Shown: positions 1 to 9,642, numbered from the stretch's first letter. The stretch: DNA of 64,000 nt from Leptospira fluminis (GCF_004771275.1 NZ_RQEV01000008.1:124001-188000); one strand, 5' to 3'. Notes: generated by a model not told the origin, from the sequence alone. Numbers and translations are program-made.

Positions 1-403
1 CTTCCTTGGTTTCCTGAGCATCCCCTTCTCTCACCGACAGGGACAATCCTGGATATTCCGCCAAAATTCTCTTGATGATCTGCGGAAGGATCCATGCGGA
101 AACCGTTCCACCGGCGGATATCGAAAACGTTCCGCTCAATTCCCTTCCGGATTCCTTCATGCCTTCCTTAAGTTCGGCCCACAAATCCTTCATCCGTTCC
201 GCATAGGCCAAAAACAATTCCCCTTTAGCGGTCGTCCTCACCGCTCTAGAACCTCGATGCAAAAGGATACAACCCAGCTCCCTTTCCAAGAGAGCCATTT
301 GTCTCGACAAGGCAGGCTGGGTGAGACCGAGACGGTCCGCCGCCTTTTGAAACGTCCCGCTCTTTACGATTTCGAGAAAGTAACCGATCTGTCTGAATTC
401 CAT
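1..403 (-). CDS. LysR-family transcriptional regulator (C-terminus cut off by window edge)
   Basis: The minus strand is open from an ATG at 403 to the left edge, so only about 134 N-terminal residues are present. They begin MEFRQIGYFLEIVKSGTF and continue with a typical LysR winged helix-turn-helix (AADRLGLTQPALSRQ), followed by the linker helix and the start of the periplasmic-binding-type effector domain. LysR proteins usually control a divergent neighbour, and here that neighbour is leuC, 105 bp away. A role in leucine biosynthesis control is inferred from position only. The effector domain that would hint at the ligand lies outside the window. Confidence 0.9.
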   Translation of the reverse strand, partial: MEFRQIGYFLEIVKSGTFQKAADRLGLTQPALSRQMALLERELGCILLHRGSRAVRTTAKGELFLAYAERMKDLWAELKEGMKESGRELSGTFSISAGGTVSAWILPQIIKRILAEYPGLSLSVREGDAQETKE

Positions 404-508
404 CCCTCTCTCCTATATATAACTTTTACTTATAGTTTATATTAGTCTAATCTATTTGAGTTATATTATGTATTTTGTTATCATTCAATACGTCAGGAGG
501 AATATATC
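404..508. promoter_or_regulatory. Divergent LysR/leuC promoter-operator region
   Basis: This is a very AT-rich spacer between the divergent LysR gene and leuC. It contains a perfect inverted repeat ATTAG-T-CTAAT at 441-451, a plausible LysR-type operator half-site pair, inside a longer stretch of TATA/TTATA-like sequence suited to two back-to-back promoters. An AGGAGG ribosome site precedes leuC at about 495-500. Binding by LysR is inferred. Confidence 0.5.
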
Positions 509-1918
509 ATGCCGAAAACTCTGTACGACAAGATCTGGGAGGAACATTCCGTCCTCCGCGAGGAAAACGGGGAAAATCTCCTCTTCGTTGATAGACATCT
601 GGTCCACGAAGTCACTTCCCCACAAGCCTTCGAGGGATTAAGGCGGAAGAATAGAAAGGTCAAACACCCTGAGTTGACTCTTGCGGTCGTGGATCATAAC
701 GTTTCCACACGGAACCGGAACGATAAAAACGCCGCCGGGCCCGTGTCGAGACGCCAAATCGAAGCGATAGAGCGGAATTGTGAGGAGTTCGGAATCCGAC
801 TTTTCGGATGGGACCATGCGGACCGAGGAATCGGACATGTACTGGCCCCCGAGTTAGGATTTACCCTACCAGGAAATCTGATCGTATGCGGAGATTCTCA
901 TACGGCGACTCACGGCGCTTTCGGGGCCTTGGCCTTCGGTATCGGTACGAGCGAAGTGGAGCACGTGTTCGCGACTCAAACTCTGAAACAAAGAAAATCC
1001 AAATCCATGCTGGTTTCTCTCGTCGGAAAATTGAAAGTGGGAGTAACCGCCAAAGACGTAGCCTTAACCCTGATCGGAAAAATCGGAACCGACGGAGGAC
1101 AGGGCTACGTGATGGAATATTCCGGCGAAGCTGTACGGGAGTTTTCGATGGAGGAACGGATGACTCTCTGCAATATGAGCATCGAAGCGGGGGCGAGAGC
1201 CGGACTGGTCGCGCCGGATGAAAAGACCTTCGCATATTTGCAAAAAACGGAACTATCCCCGAAAGGAATGTTGTTCGAGGAAGCGGTTTCCTTCTGGTCA
1301 AGCCTCCGTTCCGATCCGGATGCGACGTATGACAAGACCGTGTCCCTGGATTTGTCCGAAGTGGAACCCCAGGTGACCTGGGGAACGAATCCTTCCCAGA
1401 CCGTATCCGTCCTGGGCAGAGTTCCCCTTCCCGACGACTTGGACGATCCCTTCCGGAAAGAAACCGCGCAAAAAGCCTTGCAGTACATGGGGCTGACGGC
1501 GGGCACAAAGATGGAGGACATCGGAGTGGACAAGGTTTTCATCGGCTCCTGCACGAACTCCAGGATTGAGGACTTGCGCTCGGCGGCGAAACTTGCAAAA
1601 GGAAGAAACGTCCATCCGAACGTCCAAGCGATCGTGGTTCCCGGATCCGGCCGAGTCAAACGTCAGGCGGAATCGGAAGGAATAGACAAAATCTTTTTGG
1701 AGGCGGGCTTTGAATGGAGAGAACCCGGTTGTTCTCTTTGCCTGGCGATGAACGACGACGTTCTTCTTCCCGGCGAGCGCTCCGCTTCCACCTCCAACCG
1801 GAATTTTGAAGGGAGGCAGGGACGCGGCGGCCGTACACACTTAGTGAGCCCTGCTATGGCCGTGGGTGCCGCGATTCATGGAAAATTTACGGACGTAAGA
1901 GGATGGAAAGAATTATGA
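509..1918 (+). CDS. leuC: 3-isopropylmalate dehydratase large subunit
   Basis: LeuC is the large subunit of isopropylmalate isomerase, which converts 2-isopropylmalate to 3-isopropylmalate in cytosolic leucine biosynthesis. The 469-residue length is normal. It has the aconitase-family features: the [20 protein letters not shown] segment, and three cysteines that ligate the 4Fe-4S cluster, C348 (in GSCTNSR) and C408/C411 (in EPGCSLC). The ATG at 509 has an AGGAGG Shine-Dalgarno at good spacing. It overlaps leuD by four bases, so the two subunits are probably translationally coupled. The divergent LysR gene is the likely regulator. Confidence 0.97.
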   Translation: MPKTLYDKIWEEHSVLREENGENLLFVDRHLVHEVTSPQAFEGLRRKNRKVKHPELTLAVVDHNVSTRNRNDKNAAGPVSRRQIEAIERNCEEFGIRLFGWDHADRGIGHVLAPELGFTLPGNLIVCGDSHTATHGAFGALAFGIGTSEVEHVFATQTLKQRKSKSMLVSLVGKLKVGVTAKDVALTLIGKIGTDGGQGYVMEYSGEAVREFSMEERMTLCNMSIEAGARAGLVAPDEKTFAYLQKTELSPKGMLFEEAVSFWSSLRSDPDATYDKTVSLDLSEVEPQVTWGTNPSQTVSVLGRVPLPDDLDDPFRKETAQKALQYMGLTAGTKMEDIGVDKVFIGSCTNSRIEDLRSAAKLAKGRNVHPNVQAIVVPGSGRVKRQAESEGIDKIFLEAGFEWREPGCSLCLAMNDDVLLPGERSASTSNRNFEGRQGRGGRTHLVSPAMAVGAAIHGKFTDVRGWKEL

Positions 1919-2541
1919 GCGGTTGGACGAAACACAAGGGGATCGTGGCTCCTTTACTTAGAGCGGATATAGATACGGACCAAATTCTGCCGAAGCAATT
2001 CATGAAAAAGATAGAACGCACCGGTTTCGGAAAACATCTCTTTCACGACTGGAGATACTCCGACGAGGAAGGAAGAATCCCGAATCCGAATTTCATCCTG
2101 AATCGATCCGGCTATGCTTCCGCGAGCATATTATTGACGGGGTCGAATTTCGGGTGCGGTTCCAGCAGAGAGCACGCACCCTGGGCGCTTGCCGATTTCG
2201 GAATACGTGCCATCATCGCGCCTTCCTTTGCGGATATCTTTTCGATCAATTGTCCTAAAAACGGAATCGCCTTATTAAAGATAGGCGAGCCGGAAATGGA
2301 AATACTTCGGAAAGAAATTGATCTAGATTCCGCTCTGGAAGTAGAGATCGATCTCTCCGATAGAACCATAGGAACGAATCGGTCCAAATTCGGATTCGAC
2401 TTGGGCGAAGATTCGATCAAAAGAATCCGGAACGGATGGGACGACGTGGACTTGACCTTGGACAAATCCGAAACGATCGAAGAATTCGAGAATCGATATT
2501 TCAAGGACAGATCCTTTCAGATTCCGAATGCGGTTCGGTAA
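1915..2541 (+). CDS. leuD: 3-isopropylmalate dehydratase small subunit
   Basis: LeuD is the swivelling small subunit that completes the leucine-pathway isomerase with LeuC. The protein (208 aa from this start) carries the expected [14 protein letters not shown] start, the [17 protein letters not shown] substrate-binding loop and the [11 protein letters not shown] segment. I chose the ATG at 1915 because it forms an ATGA overlap with the leuC stop and has GGAAAG upstream. The in-frame ATG at 1903 would add MERI and has its only purine tract right against it. Confidence 0.96.
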   Translation: MSGWTKHKGIVAPLLRADIDTDQILPKQFMKKIERTGFGKHLFHDWRYSDEEGRIPNPNFILNRSGYASASILLTGSNFGCGSSREHAPWALADFGIRAIIAPSFADIFSINCPKNGIALLKIGEPEMEILRKEIDLDSALEVEIDLSDRTIGTNRSKFGFDLGEDSIKRIRNGWDDVDLTLDKSETIEEFENRYFKDRSFQIPNAVR

Positions 2542-2645
2542 ATTGTCAGGACGAAAGCTCGGGATTTAATGGTGACAAGGAAACGAGGTAAAATTATCCT
2601 ATCCGTCTAATTTCTTCCTTATACCAGGCCTGGAGCGAATCTGGA

Positions 2646-3578
2646 ATGAACGAATCGAATGAGCCGGAACTTAGAATCAAAAAACCGTTCGTGGAAATCC
2701 CTCCGGAATCGGTTCGAAGCGGAATTTTTCGGTTGGATCGGCAATCTCTGGGTTCGCCCATCCACCTAAAGGAAGGAGTCACGTTGCGATACGAAACTCC
2801 TCCGGACCGGAAACGAAGTCTTCTGGATCGGCTCTTATTCGGGACCGACCTCGCGTTTTTGATCGGCTACTTCGGAGAGATTTTTGCCAGCAGGAAACAG
2901 TCTCTGGAGAATAGATACACGGACGAAGTTTGGTTGGAGTCCTCGGGGAGAATCCTGGATGTGCTGGAAGGCTGCCAGGGAAAATTCGTGATCGAAGGAC
3001 TCGAACACGCGATCTCTCCGAAAGGCCCCGTGGTCTTCGCGGGAAATCATATGAGCGTTTTGGAAACGTTCGTATTTCCGTTCTTTCTAGTTCCGCATCG
3101 CCCGGTCACCTACGTCGTAAAGGAAAGCCTGGTCAAGGGCAACTTGTTCGGACCGATCATGAGATCCAGAGATCCCATCGCCGTGGGCAGAGTCAATCCA
3201 AGGGAAGACCTGGTAAAAGTCCTAGAACAAGGAACCAAAATCCTAAAAAGCGGAACTTCGATCGTTGTCTTTCCCCAGAGCACGAGAACCAGAACCTTTC
3301 ATCCGAACGAATTCAATTCCATAGCAGTAAAACTCGCCTCTCGCGCCGGAGTCCCTGTGGTTCCGTTCGCCGTAAAAACCGATTTTTGGGAAAACGGAAA
3401 ATGGATCAAGGACATAGGCAGCCTATACCGGGACAGAGTCATTCATTTCAAATTCGATCCCCCGCTTTCTCCCGAACAGGACTCCCGAAAAAATCAGGAA
3501 GTCCTCTTGGAATTCGTATTAAAAACCTTGAAAGGATGGGGAGTCGAAATCAAGGAGTCCGGGGGAGAATCCGAGTAG
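2646..3578 (+). CDS. PlsC-like 1-acylglycerol-3-phosphate acyltransferase family protein
   Basis: A 310-residue protein with a lysophospholipid acyltransferase domain at about 110-280. Motif I reads GNHMSVLE, so the usual H-x4-D is H-x4-E here. Motif III reads FPQSTRTRT where EGTRS is common, followed by the GVPVVPFAV strand. About 110 residues precede the domain, longer than in a minimal PlsC. The family transfers acyl chains onto lysophosphatidate or related lipids at the inner membrane. The acceptor cannot be read from the sequence, and the altered motifs make classic PlsC activity less certain. It follows leuD after about 100 bp and converges on the next gene. Confidence 0.8.
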   Translation: MNESNEPELRIKKPFVEIPPESVRSGIFRLDRQSLGSPIHLKEGVTLRYETPPDRKRSLLDRLLFGTDLAFLIGYFGEIFASRKQSLENRYTDEVWLESSGRILDVLEGCQGKFVIEGLEHAISPKGPVVFAGNHMSVLETFVFPFFLVPHRPVTYVVKESLVKGNLFGPIMRSRDPIAVGRVNPREDLVKVLEQGTKILKSGTSIVVFPQSTRTRTFHPNEFNSIAVKLASRAGVPVVPFAVKTDFWENGKWIKDIGSLYRDRVIHFKFDPPLSPEQDSRKNQEVLLEFVLKTLKGWGVEIKESGGESE

Positions 3579-3580
3579 GA

Positions 3581-3856
3581 TCAGTAACCGCCCCCTCCGC
3601 CTCCCGAGCCCGACCCGGAACTGCACGCGCCCAGGACCAATAGATATTGGGAATTGCAATTCGAACTCGCGTACGCTCCCCCGTTCGTATTCAGGCAGGC
3701 CAGGTAAATTCCGGTCGCAGCATTACAATTGTCTTTATTGTGTTTCTTATTTTTTCCCGTTCCGTACAAATCATCCAAATTGCTGCAAGCACCTAGCGAC
3801 CCTAGAAGCAACAGAATGCACGCAAGTACGCTTTTACTCTTCCATATCGTGTTCAT
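3581..3856 (-). CDS. Small glycine/cysteine-rich lipoprotein
   Basis: A 91-residue protein with a basic N-terminus, a hydrophobic stretch and a lipobox-like LGSLGAC, so the mature protein probably starts at C24. The mature part holds several cysteines (DNCNAATGIYLAC, NCNSQY, GACSS) that may form disulfides, and ends in a Ser/Gly tail (GSGSGGGGGGY). No enzymatic family is recognised. It converges on the acyltransferase gene, with only two bases between the stop codons. Confidence 0.7.
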   Translation of the reverse strand: MNTIWKSKSVLACILLLLGSLGACSNLDDLYGTGKNKKHNKDNCNAATGIYLACLNTNGGAYASSNCNSQYLLVLGACSSGSGSGGGGGGY

Positions 3857-4134
3857 AAACCAAATTCCAAACTTAAAACGTATCGAAAGCTAGAGAGATC
3901 CGTTCATTCTACTATTCTTTCCCTTTCAAATCAACGATTCTGATCGACCGACGCAAATCTCTTTCTCCCTAGGAATCGAAAGAGGGAACGAACGCTAAAC
4001 GAAACGCAATAAAATGGGCAATCGCTTGCAAATCTTTCGGATTCCGAATTCAAACGCGAATGTAGCGGAACTGTAACGCGCTCAGGCTTATGTCGTGGTC
4101 ATATTTGTACCCGAGATGGGAGGGAGGAAATCTC

Positions 4135-4401
4135 ATGGAAAACGAAGAATTGCTGGAATGGGAGACGGAAGAGAGAAACTACCTTGGCACTAGACCAAAT
4201 CTTAAATACGTGTATCCGGGCCTTTTCGTCCGTGCTCTGAGAAGGATACACGGATATTCCCGGAAAGAACTTTCGGAGAAACTAGGAAATGTAGGCGTGG
4301 AATACGTTACCTCCCTTGAAAAAGGAACACTGATTATCGGAAAAGATTTGGCGAGAAAACTCGCAGAAATTTTTGAGACCTCGGCGGAAATATTTATTTA
4401 A
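4135..4401 (+). CDS. XRE-family helix-turn-helix protein
   Basis: An 88-residue protein whose C-terminal half is a Cro/CI-type HTH: RALRRIHGYSRKELSEKLG, then YVTSLEKGTLIIGKDLARKLAEIF. The ATG at 4135 is preferred over an in-frame ATG at 4090 because GGGAGGAAA lies just upstream at the right spacing. The acidic N-terminal 30 residues are not recognised. It is probably a small DNA-binding regulator, transcribed in the same direction as the kinase that starts 178 bp downstream. The target is unknown. Confidence 0.8.
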   Translation: MENEELLEWETEERNYLGTRPNLKYVYPGLFVRALRRIHGYSRKELSEKLGNVGVEYVTSLEKGTLIIGKDLARKLAEIFETSAEIFI

Positions 4402-4557
4402 AGCCGGAATCACAATTCCAAACGCTCGTTCAGATCTTTTTCGACCCTCTTAGAAAACCGGAAAAGGCCACCCACCCCGAGAGGAAATGTCTCCAATCGG
4501 TCCAAGAACTGGGATTTTATCATCTAAATTTCTAACCTAAAGATTGCTTAGCCGATT

Positions 4558-4577
4558 CTGATATGTTACTGTATCAG
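4558..4577 (+). promoter_or_regulatory. Inverted repeat at the start of the hybrid kinase gene
   Basis: CTGATA-N8-TATCAG is a perfect 6-bp inverted repeat that ends two bases before the kinase ATG at 4580. No Shine-Dalgarno sequence is visible in front of that ATG. The element could be an operator, or a short hairpin affecting translation. Confidence 0.45.
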
Positions 4578-4579
4578 CA

Positions 4580-6835
4580 ATGGCTAAATTTGGAATCAAA
4601 TTGGTGCTCGGAATCATCTCTTTTACGATATGTTTCCTTCTCTACTTGCACTTTCTTGATCCCCCTTTTTCTCCCAAGATTACCGACATCCTTTCTTCCG
4701 GCGCTTATGCAGTCCTGTTTTTGCATCTAGGACTTTGGGCCGGATTAGAGGTCGGTTTTAAAGAAAATTCCTTTTTTTTCAGAGCCAAAACTTTTTCTCA
4801 CCCCGGCGAACTACGCCGGTCCCTGGAGGAAAAGAAGCGTGCGGAAGCCCTGTTGCAATGCCTCTTTGACGGACTCGGAACTTCCCTTCCACTTCACCAA
4901 TTGTTGATCAAATTGATGGAAACGGTGGAACGATTTTCCCCGGATACATTTACTTCCGTCGTACTTCTGGATCCGCTCGGAGCCCGGATCGAAAACGTGC
5001 TCTCTCCCAGCCTTCCGCAGGAATACCTACACTCTTTGGAAAAATTTCCAATCGGACCGAAGGCCGGCTCCTGCGGCACCTCCGCGTATACCGGAAAAAC
5101 GGTGATCGTAGAGGATATTCGGACGAACCCGCTTTGGGCGGATTACAAACATCTGGCGGTCAAGCATTGTCTCCGCGCGTGCTGGTCCACGCCGATCCGA
5201 TCGCCTGAAGGAAAGATCATAGGAACGTTCGCAATTTACTATAAGACAGTACGGGCTCCTTTAGAACGGGATCTGAGACTGATCTTTTTTGCGGCCTACC
5301 TAGTCCAGCTTTCTCTACAGTACCAACGATCGGAGGAAGGGAGAAGAAAGAGCGAAAACAAATACCGCGATCTGGTGGAGAACGCTTCCGACGGAATTTT
5401 CGTCGCGGACTCCGAAGGAAAACTTTTGGAAGTCAATCCTAGCGGATGCAGGATGCTGGGCTACAAACGGGAAGAATTACTGAAATTGAATTTAACGGAT
5501 TTGGTACAGGCGGAGGACCTTTCGGGAATGCCTTTCCGTTTCTTCGATTTGCAGGATAGGAAAATGATGATCCTGGAGCGCCGTCTGGTCCGAAAAGATA
5601 AGACCACAGTCACGGTCGAGATCAGCGCAAAATATCTAGACTCCGGCCTTTTGCAAGGGATCGTACGGGACGTATCGGAGAGAACGGCCGCGGAACGAAC
5701 TCTCAGACAAGCGCAAAAAATGGAAAGTATCGGGCTCTTGGCCGGAGGGATCGCGCACGATTTCAACAATTTATTAACGATGATTCTAGGGACTGCGGAA
5801 GTCCTACGAACATTATCGTCTTCGAATCCTGAGCTCAAAAGGCATTCGGAAAGAATCATAGAGGCCTGTAGCCGCGGGAAAGGTATTACGAAACAACTAC
5901 TTCTTTTTTCGAGCCCCGTCTCTGCGGAAATGAAACCGACCTCTCTCCCGCCCTTGTTAAAGGAAGTGACGGATATGATGCGCTTCTCCTTACCCAAGAA
6001 CATATCGCTCCAAACGAACTTTTCCTCTCTCGATAGGGTTATTTTAGCGGACTCGGGTCACTTGCACCAAGCCGTGATGAATCTGATCCTGAATGCGAGA
6101 GACGCGCTTCCGAACGGAGGTAGGATCTCCGTTCAGGGCGGCATCGTGGACGGGAAGACCCTAAGTCGCAAATTTCCCGGCGCTAACGAAACGAATTATG
6201 TGGAACTGGACATAGCGGATACCGGCGTCGGTATAGAGGACGAATACAAGGACAGGATTTTCGAACCTTTTTATACCACGAAAGGAAAGAACGGGACCGG
6301 ATTAGGACTTTCCATCGTTCGCGGAATCGTCACGGAACATTCCGGCTTTATCTCGGTGGAATCCGAAAAAGGGAAAGGAACTAGATTTTCGCTGTATTTT
6401 CCGATCGTACATTCGAAATCGAAAGAGGAAAATAATACATTAGAAAAATCGAATCATTTAAATTTGAGCGCCCTATTGGTGGACGACGAGGAGTTGGTTT
6501 TGGAAGCGCTCGGAGAACTCTTGAGACTCATGGGCGCGGAGGTCCGAACCTGTAAAACCGCCGAGGAAGCGATTCTCTTGTACAAAAAAACCCCGGAAAA
6601 ATTCGACGTAGTGATCACGGATCTGGAAATGCCGGGAATGGGCGGAGAAGCTCTGATTTGCCAATTGTTCGACTTTAATCCGCAAGCCTCCATTATAGTC
6701 ACCTCCGGAAACATCGAAAGAGAAAAAAAGAAGTCGCTGCAACTGAAAGGAGTGCAGGGTTTTTTGGATAAACCTTACAAAGCCTCGGAAATCGGAGAGG
6801 TCCTGGGAAAATCCAGATTCAAAAAGACGGTATAG
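4580..6835 (+). CDS. Hybrid sensor histidine kinase (2 TM, GAF, PAS, HisKA, HATPase, REC)
   Basis: A 751-residue inner-membrane sensor. Two hydrophobic segments lie at about 5-24 and 37-58, then a GAF domain (about 95-235), a PAS domain (about 250-365), a HisKA domain with phospho-accepting H393 in GGIAHDFNNLL, and an HATPase with N-box NLILNARDALPNGG and G-boxes DTGVGIEDEY and GTGLGLS. A C-terminal receiver follows, with D681 in TDLEMPG and an acidic DDEE pocket. The HDFNNLL kinase type with a terminal receiver often phosphorylates itself and then a separate regulator. No partner is adjacent. It converges on the LolD-like gene. Confidence 0.93.
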   Translation: MAKFGIKLVLGIISFTICFLLYLHFLDPPFSPKITDILSSGAYAVLFLHLGLWAGLEVGFKENSFFFRAKTFSHPGELRRSLEEKKRAEALLQCLFDGLGTSLPLHQLLIKLMETVERFSPDTFTSVVLLDPLGARIENVLSPSLPQEYLHSLEKFPIGPKAGSCGTSAYTGKTVIVEDIRTNPLWADYKHLAVKHCLRACWSTPIRSPEGKIIGTFAIYYKTVRAPLERDLRLIFFAAYLVQLSLQYQRSEEGRRKSENKYRDLVENASDGIFVADSEGKLLEVNPSGCRMLGYKREELLKLNLTDLVQAEDLSGMPFRFFDLQDRKMMILERRLVRKDKTTVTVEISAKYLDSGLLQGIVRDVSERTAAERTLRQAQKMESIGLLAGGIAHDFNNLLTMILGTAEVLRTLSSSNPELKRHSERIIEACSRGKGITKQLLLFSSPVSAEMKPTSLPPLLKEVTDMMRFSLPKNISLQTNFSSLDRVILADSGHLHQAVMNLILNARDALPNGGRISVQGGIVDGKTLSRKFPGANETNYVELDIADTGVGIEDEYKDRIFEPFYTTKGKNGTGLGLSIVRGIVTEHSGFISVESEKGKGTRFSLYFPIVHSKSKEENNTLEKSNHLNLSALLVDDEELVLEALGELLRLMGAEVRTCKTAEEAILLYKKTPEKFDVVITDLEMPGMGGEALICQLFDFNPQASIIVTSGNIEREKKKSLQLKGVQGFLDKPYKASEIGEVLGKSRFKKTV

Positions 6836-6860
6836 ATCCGCTCTACCGTACGGTCGGATT

Positions 6861-7559
6861 TCAGTGCTTTTGCACCGTATCCGACTCCACTTTTCCGTCG
6901 ACCAGGCGAATTTGCCGGTGTGCAAGCGCGGCATAATCCGGATCATGGGTTACGAAGAGAATCGTGGTATTGTTTTCCCTATTGACTCTTCCGAAGATTT
7001 CCATCGCCTTGTCTCCGTTAGCCGTATCCAAATTTCCGGTCGGTTCGTCGGCAAAAAGAAAGCTCGGATTCATGATGAGCGCTCTTGCGATTGCCGTTCT
7101 TTGCTGCTCTCCTCCGGACATTTGTGAAGGAAATTTATCCTTACAATTCTCCAAATCGAATTCGCTGAAGAGCTGCCTGGCATATTCCTTTTTAAGACCT
7201 TGTTGATTCACTTTACGCGCCGGCATGAGAACGTTTTCCATCGCGGTCAATTCCGGTAAAAGATAATGGAACTGAAACACGAACCCGATGCGCTCGTTCC
7301 GGAATTGGTGGGCCTCCAGACTCTTCATCTGGAAAAGATTCCTTCCGTCCAGGATCACCTGACCGTCGCTAGGCTCGTCCAAACCGCTGAGCATGTACAA
7401 AAGCGTGGACTTCCCCGATCCCGATCTTCCGGTTAGGGAAACGAACTCCCCTTTTTTCAGACCGAACTCCACTCCCCGGATCACTTCGATCGGAGGCTCT
7501 CCGAAACTCTTGCGAAGATTCTTGCAGGAAATGGAATATTCCGTTTTCTCCAGATTCAT
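6861..7559 (-). CDS. LolD/MacB-type ABC transporter ATP-binding protein
   Basis: The ATPase of an ABC system that works on lipoproteins or envelope substrates. It shows Walker A GRSGSGKST, signature MSGGEQQR, Walker B LFADEPTG and the downstream H-loop FVTHD. I chose the ATG at 7559, one base after the TGA of the permease gene with GGAAG upstream. A GTG at 7568 would overlap the permease and add three residues. It is the last gene of a three-gene operon, adaptor then FtsX permease then ATPase. Confidence 0.93.
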   Translation of the reverse strand: MNLEKTEYSISCKNLRKSFGEPPIEVIRGVEFGLKKGEFVSLTGRSGSGKSTLLYMLSGLDEPSDGQVILDGRNLFQMKSLEAHQFRNERIGFVFQFHYLLPELTAMENVLMPARKVNQQGLKKEYARQLFSEFDLENCKDKFPSQMSGGEQQRTAIARALIMNPSFLFADEPTGNLDTANGDKAMEIFGRVNRENNTTILFVTHDPDYAALAHRQIRLVDGKVESDTVQKH

Positions 7560-7560
7560 A

Positions 7561-8820
7561 TCAGGCACTTCCTCGGATGATCTCCACCGGAGAAAGTTTG
7601 GAAGCGGACCTGGCGGGAATATAGGCCGCGATCCCGGAGCATCCTACCGACAATCCGAACGCTTTCAGATAAATCGTCCAGTCCCAGGAAATTCGCATCA
7701 CGTTCGACATCATTTGCGTCTTGGAAGAGGAAGTATTCCCTATAGGGTATCCGTCCAAAAAGAAACATACAATGGCGCCGAGTACTAAGCCCGCCAATGA
7801 ACCCACGATTCCCAGAAGCAATCCCTGGATGATGAAAAGGCGGATCGTGTCGTTCTCGTCGAATCCTATCGACCTCAGAATGGCGATCTCCCTTTTCTTC
7901 TGATTTACCACCATGTTCAATATATTATATATTCCGAATGCAACTACCAACATGATCGTAAAAGTCGTGGTATTCCGTACTATATTCTGAGTTTTAAATA
8001 CCGCGAGGACGTTCTCATAGGTCTGGTCCCAACTCTCCACCTTATCCCTGGTAAAGAAAGCCCATTCCGTCGCCATATCGGCGGCTATATCCAGCCGTTT
8101 CAGACGGATCGCGATTTCCGAGACGACCCCGGTGGAGAGCGTGATCCTCTGAACTGTCCGAAGAGAAGCATACGCGGCAGTGTCGTCTATCATACGATTG
8201 CCCACGTGAATCACTCCGCCCACTTTTACGTTCGCCGTTCTTCCGTCGTCGGTAACGATATGAACGGTATCTCCCAAGGTCGCGCCCAGCTTTTCCAAAA
8301 GACCCGAACCGGCAAAGATCATGTCCCCACCTCGATCCAAATCCTTGAAGTTTCCGGATTCCACGTAATTTCCGATGGTCGTGACCCTCATCTGTCGGAT
8401 CGGATCCACTCCCTGTAATTTGCCGGGAAGGCTTTGCTTTCCGAACTTAAAGATCAATTGCCGGTTCAACTGCGGGGCGTAGGCTTCCACCCTTTCGTCC
8501 CGGTCCAATTTTCGGAACCATCCGTTCACGTTGGTCAGCTGAGTGTTGTCCAACTTTCCGGAAGGAGGCTTCACCCATTTTAAAAAGGTCGTCTCGGGAT
8601 AAAAAAGTCCATAAAACGATTGTTCACGGATCACCTCGTCTCTCGGAGAAATCCGGATCTGAGCGTCGTTATTGACGAGCTGGTCCGTGATGTATTCCTG
8701 GAATCCGACCATGATCCCCGAAAAAACGCAGTACGCCGCCGTGCCTAGGAGGATGCCGACGAAAGTCAGCACGGTTTGCTGAGGGCGATTGAGCAGTTGA
8801 CGAATCGCTAAAAACCACAC
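7561..8820 (-). CDS. FtsX/LolC-family ABC transporter permease
   Basis: A 419-residue permease with one N-terminal TM helix, a large periplasmic domain (about 45-280) and a C-terminal FtsX domain with three TM helices. The FtsX domain holds the characteristic NQKKREIAILRSIGF loop that contacts the ATPase. This is the LolC/LolE/MacB mechanotransmission architecture. It starts with GTG at 8820, six bases after the adaptor stop. Partners are the LolD-like ATPase and the adaptor on either side. Substrate is unknown; with no MacB-like fused ATPase it is closest to a three-component efflux or lipoprotein system. Confidence 0.92.
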   Translation of the reverse strand: MWFLAIRQLLNRPQQTVLTFVGILLGTAAYCVFSGIMVGFQEYITDQLVNNDAQIRISPRDEVIREQSFYGLFYPETTFLKWVKPPSGKLDNTQLTNVNGWFRKLDRDERVEAYAPQLNRQLIFKFGKQSLPGKLQGVDPIRQMRVTTIGNYVESGNFKDLDRGGDMIFAGSGLLEKLGATLGDTVHIVTDDGRTANVKVGGVIHVGNRMIDDTAAYASLRTVQRITLSTGVVSEIAIRLKRLDIAADMATEWAFFTRDKVESWDQTYENVLAVFKTQNIVRNTTTFTIMLVVAFGIYNILNMVVNQKKREIAILRSIGFDENDTIRLFIIQGLLLGIVGSLAGLVLGAIVCFFLDGYPIGNTSSSKTQMMSNVMRISWDWTIYLKAFGLSVGCSGIAAYIPARSASKLSPVEIIRGSA

Positions 8821-8826
8821 GACCCC

Positions 8827-9642
8827 TTATTTCTCCTCTTGGACGTACACGGTATCCGTGGAAAGAACGGAATTTTCCAGCACCTCGCACCACTCGCCGT
8901 CCACAGCTCCCACTTTTGCAGGAACCCAAATCGTATCCCCGCTCCGTTTGATTTTGATCCGCCCCTTCTGGATGGCCGAAACTGGAATCAATAGCGCTTC
9001 TTCTTTTTTTGCGACTTCCACCGCCACGTCTGCCGTCATCTCGGGAAGAACTCCGTCCGGCATTTCATCCACATCCACTCTGACAAAAAACTGTCCGTCC
9101 GAAGGATACACCTTCGTGACCTTGCCCGCCAATTTGATTCCACGTAAAGTCTCGAAACTCAATTGCGCGGGTTGTCCCACCTTGATGCGAAGCATGGAAT
9201 CCTGGTCTAAGGATAGCAAAACGTAGATCTTTTTCAGATCCATCATCGTCAGTACGGAAATCCCCGGCATGACGACCTCCGCTTCCTGAAACGGAAACGT
9301 GGTGATGGTACCGGTAAAGGGAGCCTGAAAAAGGGTTCCCGAATCCGAAACGAGAAGCTTTGCCCCCTGCGATACGATATCGCCTTCCTTCACGAATAAC
9401 TTTTGTACGGAGGAGGCGATCCCGAACTTCAGGTGGTATACGCGATCCGATTTGACTGTCCCCAACGCGTATACCAACTCCACAATCGGACCTTTTTTGG
9501 GGCGGACCGTATCGCCGCGGAACCCCAGCTTCCAGACAAGGGTGGACAAAAAAACCAAAACGAGTACTATAACGGCGCCCAACAAGGCCTTCCCCTTTTT
9601 AGAGGAAGAAAAAAACCTAAAAAAACTAAAGATTCGATCCAT
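8827..9642 (-). CDS. HlyD/MacA-type membrane fusion (adaptor) protein
   Basis: About 271 residues with one N-terminal TM helix (GKALLGAVIVLVLVFLSTLV), a lipoyl/barrel-sandwich region split around VQKLFVKEGDIVSQGAKLLV and APFTGTITTF, and a beta-barrel with the GQPAQLSFETL strand. The expected long coiled-coil hairpin is absent, so it is a short adaptor. I chose the ATG at 9642 after GTAGGAGA. The open frame continues to 9726, but that part is AT-rich and looks like promoter. First gene of the adaptor-permease-ATPase operon. Confidence 0.85.
   Translation of the reverse strand: MDRIFSFFRFFSSSKKGKALLGAVIVLVLVFLSTLVWKLGFRGDTVRPKKGPIVELVYALGTVKSDRVYHLKFGIASSVQKLFVKEGDIVSQGAKLLVSDSGTLFQAPFTGTITTFPFQEAEVVMPGISVLTMMDLKKIYVLLSLDQDSMLRIKVGQPAQLSFETLRGIKLAGKVTKVYPSDGQFFVRVDVDEMPDGVLPEMTADVAVEVAKKEEALLIPVSAIQKGRIKIKRSGDTIWVPAKVGAVDGEWCEVLENSVLSTDTVYVQEEK

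Noticed and set aside
861..1508. Long open frame on the minus strand within leuC
   Set aside because: It is antisense to a clear gene, has arginine/proline-rich low-quality translation and no family motif.
3993..4005. 13-base sequence CGCTAAACGAAAC shared with 19899-19911, considered a shared operator
   Set aside because: Two copies of a 13-mer in 64 kb are expected by chance, and their settings differ.
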